The notes under the pieces were generated by a model. It did not search any database. It worked only from the letters and a program-made list of their open reading frames with translations, and was not told the origin of the DNA. Shown one piece after another: positions 41,009 to 42,639 of a stretch of 42,639 bases of DNA. Each line of letters begins with the position of its first letter. The first letter of the stretch is position 1. Source of the DNA: Apostichopus californicus (lineage: Eukaryota > Echinodermata > Holothuroidea > Aspidochirotida > Stichopodidae); the NCBI GenBank assembly GCA_020650975.1, contig JAIPMN010002711.1, forward strand, positions 1 through 42,639, in the 5' to 3' direction. A program made the position numbers and the translations under genes.

Positions 41009-42639
41009 CTGAAAAGAAAAAGGGGAGAAGAAAAAACATTTCAGAATATCATTCAAAGAATCAGGAATGACCTGTTATCAAACTTTCAGATATATATATT
41101 TCTGATAAAATTTCATTAAAAGTCAAAAAGTACATTTTTGAGGAATCGTATCCAACCCTAATATGACGCAGTTGCACTATCAGTTTTTATGTCATATATC
41201 ACCGTAGAAACGTACTCCTCTAGCCACTGGGTGGGTTTATCGGGTAAGAATGGGAATGTTACTGTCCTTCATTATGAATCCATTCAAGGTTTATTTTTGA
41301 CAATGTTCATATATTCTACATGTTTCAATTTAAGGATCTCCCCTGTGCAACTTTTTTTTAAATTTGCACAAGTCTGTCGACTTTCAGAATTGCTTAAAAT
41401 TCTCTTCATGATGACTGAAAGCAAAGGTTTTTCAGACTTTGGCCTACAGTATCATCTGTACCTCAACCAGTTTTCAACAGGGTTCCTGTGCTCACTAAGT
41501 GGGAAGGGGGGGGGGGGGAGGAACCTACGTACCAAGTATACAACCAAGACGGTAGTTTCTGATGCAAGATCATGTAAATACGAGGAAGTGTCACAAACAC
41601 ACTTACATCCTTCATTTACCCAGAATGCAACTTAAAATTTTAACTTGTGTTGCATCATGTTTACAACATGTCTCAAACACACTAAACAAACATACAGTAC
41701 GTGCACCATCATCATGGCATGATTTATTCAAAGTTTGAAATTTCATGATTTAAGAGTACAACACATCGGGCAGATCTGTACTTTAAGTACTGTAAAAGTT
41801 AACTTGTGTAAGCACTGTACTATACATTCAATTACCCTTTGTGGGGTTTAATCAAGTTTATCTTATCTTATCTTATAGAGAAAGTCTCTTTTTCTTTTGT
41901 GATTAAAAAACACAAACTTGCTCTATTCTACACATCATCAATGCATTTTGTACAAGGTATTATTCTAAACCACTCTTTGGGAATGAAAAAAAAAACGTTA
42001 CAGTATACACTGTTCCTATCATGGGTGACCTTCAATCTGATATTTGGTTAAATTGCCATAAACTGTGATTGTATGCTTTTTTTGTCCCAACAAATATTAA
42101 ATCAGTTGATTTCTAATACTAAAATAAAGGTACTGTTCATTGGGCAACAACGCTGAAACGAGAACCCCTTCAAAGATACTGTGTTGACGACGGCAATTTG
42201 TGAGTTGCTGTGCAAAATGTAAACACACGTCGATGTGGAATGTGTATTGACCATAATCGTGAAGCTGTATAGCCCTTTTGCATACATTTCTGCTCTGGGT
42301 GGGAGCGACCAAAAAAGACATGCTTATTTTCAAACAAATTTAGTAAAATACAGTTTCCAAAGAAAAACCCATCTAGCCTTTACAAACATTGTAGGTGAAA
42401 ATTCTTGTCATGAGACCACGAAGATCAATTTTATTGGAATGCAAAATTTTGATGTGCACCGTCCATGACTGTTACTCACATGCAAATATATCTATATAAA
42501 CTTTAATCGACAATGCTTGATGATAAGTTGTCGATCTTTCCTGCATTTTCAGTTAAGACTTCCATCAATATGCATGCCACTTGTTTGTAAGAATATTATT
42601 TTCCACGGTGGATAAATTTATGATTTGTCCAATATATCA
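41009..42639 (-). other. 5' intron of the GOLIM4-like gene, no exon recognised
   Basis: Exon A starts in phase 1, so a coding exon must lie upstream. No minus-strand frame here shows a signal anchor (a short basic N-terminus followed by a long hydrophobic run), so exon 1 and the promoter probably lie beyond 42639. The stretch contains a G run near 41507, short TCTTA repeats near 41862-41878 and, at the far end, a possible fragment of the 520-bp interspersed repeat. Confidence 0.6.

Noticed and set aside
41189-41635. A 148-codon plus-strand open frame
   Set aside because: It runs through a poly-G tract, has no recognisable domain and lies antisense in the 5' intron of the gene.

Overview
This window is AT-rich animal nuclear DNA. 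It has short GT-AG exons separated by introns of about 0.7 to 3.5 kb, tRNA-derived SINEs, a hAT-type MITE, many tandem arrays and frequent runs of G or C, and no bacterial-style gene packing. The mix of repeats (SINEs with a conserved 'aaggcactttatctccattg' core, MITEs beginning CAGTGGCGTAGG) and the gene content suggest a marine invertebrate deuterostome, possibly an echinoderm such as a sea cucumber. That placement is inference. An assembly gap of N occupies 14564-15454.

One protein gene can be reconstructed. It lies on the minus strand and runs from the right of the window to the left. Nineteen coding exons between 41008 and 12331 join in one reading frame, with matching phases at every junction except one next to the assembly gap. 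The first visible exon (V-Y-E-H-R-T-R-L-E-K) and the third (Y-N-A-L-N-I-Q-H-K-M-L-K) closely match GOLIM4/GPP130, the Golgi-endosome cycling type II membrane protein. The order is coiled-coil lumenal stem (exons A-F), Asn/Gln-rich linker (G-I) and long acidic tail (J-S). The signal-anchor exon lies beyond 42639. At least one exon is missing or uncertain between 16707 and 13577.

Layout: 1-534 no gene; 535-2115 a satellite of about 145 bp units; 2116-12330 no recognisable gene, containing a hAT MITE (4898-5226), a C-rich minisatellite and a SINE-like copy; 12331-41008 the GOLIM4-like gene; 41009-42639 its 5' intron. The introns carry the notable structures. These are an 85-bp array running into the gap, SINEs at 16443, 29846, 35366 and 40354, an 18-bp minisatellite touching the exon N acceptor, two inverted satellite arms enclosing exon K, and three same-orientation copies of a 520-bp element.

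The most interesting signals are (1) the inverted arms at 23888-24185 and 25505-26206, which would let the pre-mRNA fold around in-frame exon K, the inner arm also supplying the exon L polypyrimidine tract; (2) an 85-bp array whose units each carry a possible 34-nt exon in a usable phase; and (3) tandem arrays crowded against splice sites of the acidic-tail exons. No CRISPR array, prokaryotic system, rRNA or intact tRNA gene was seen.
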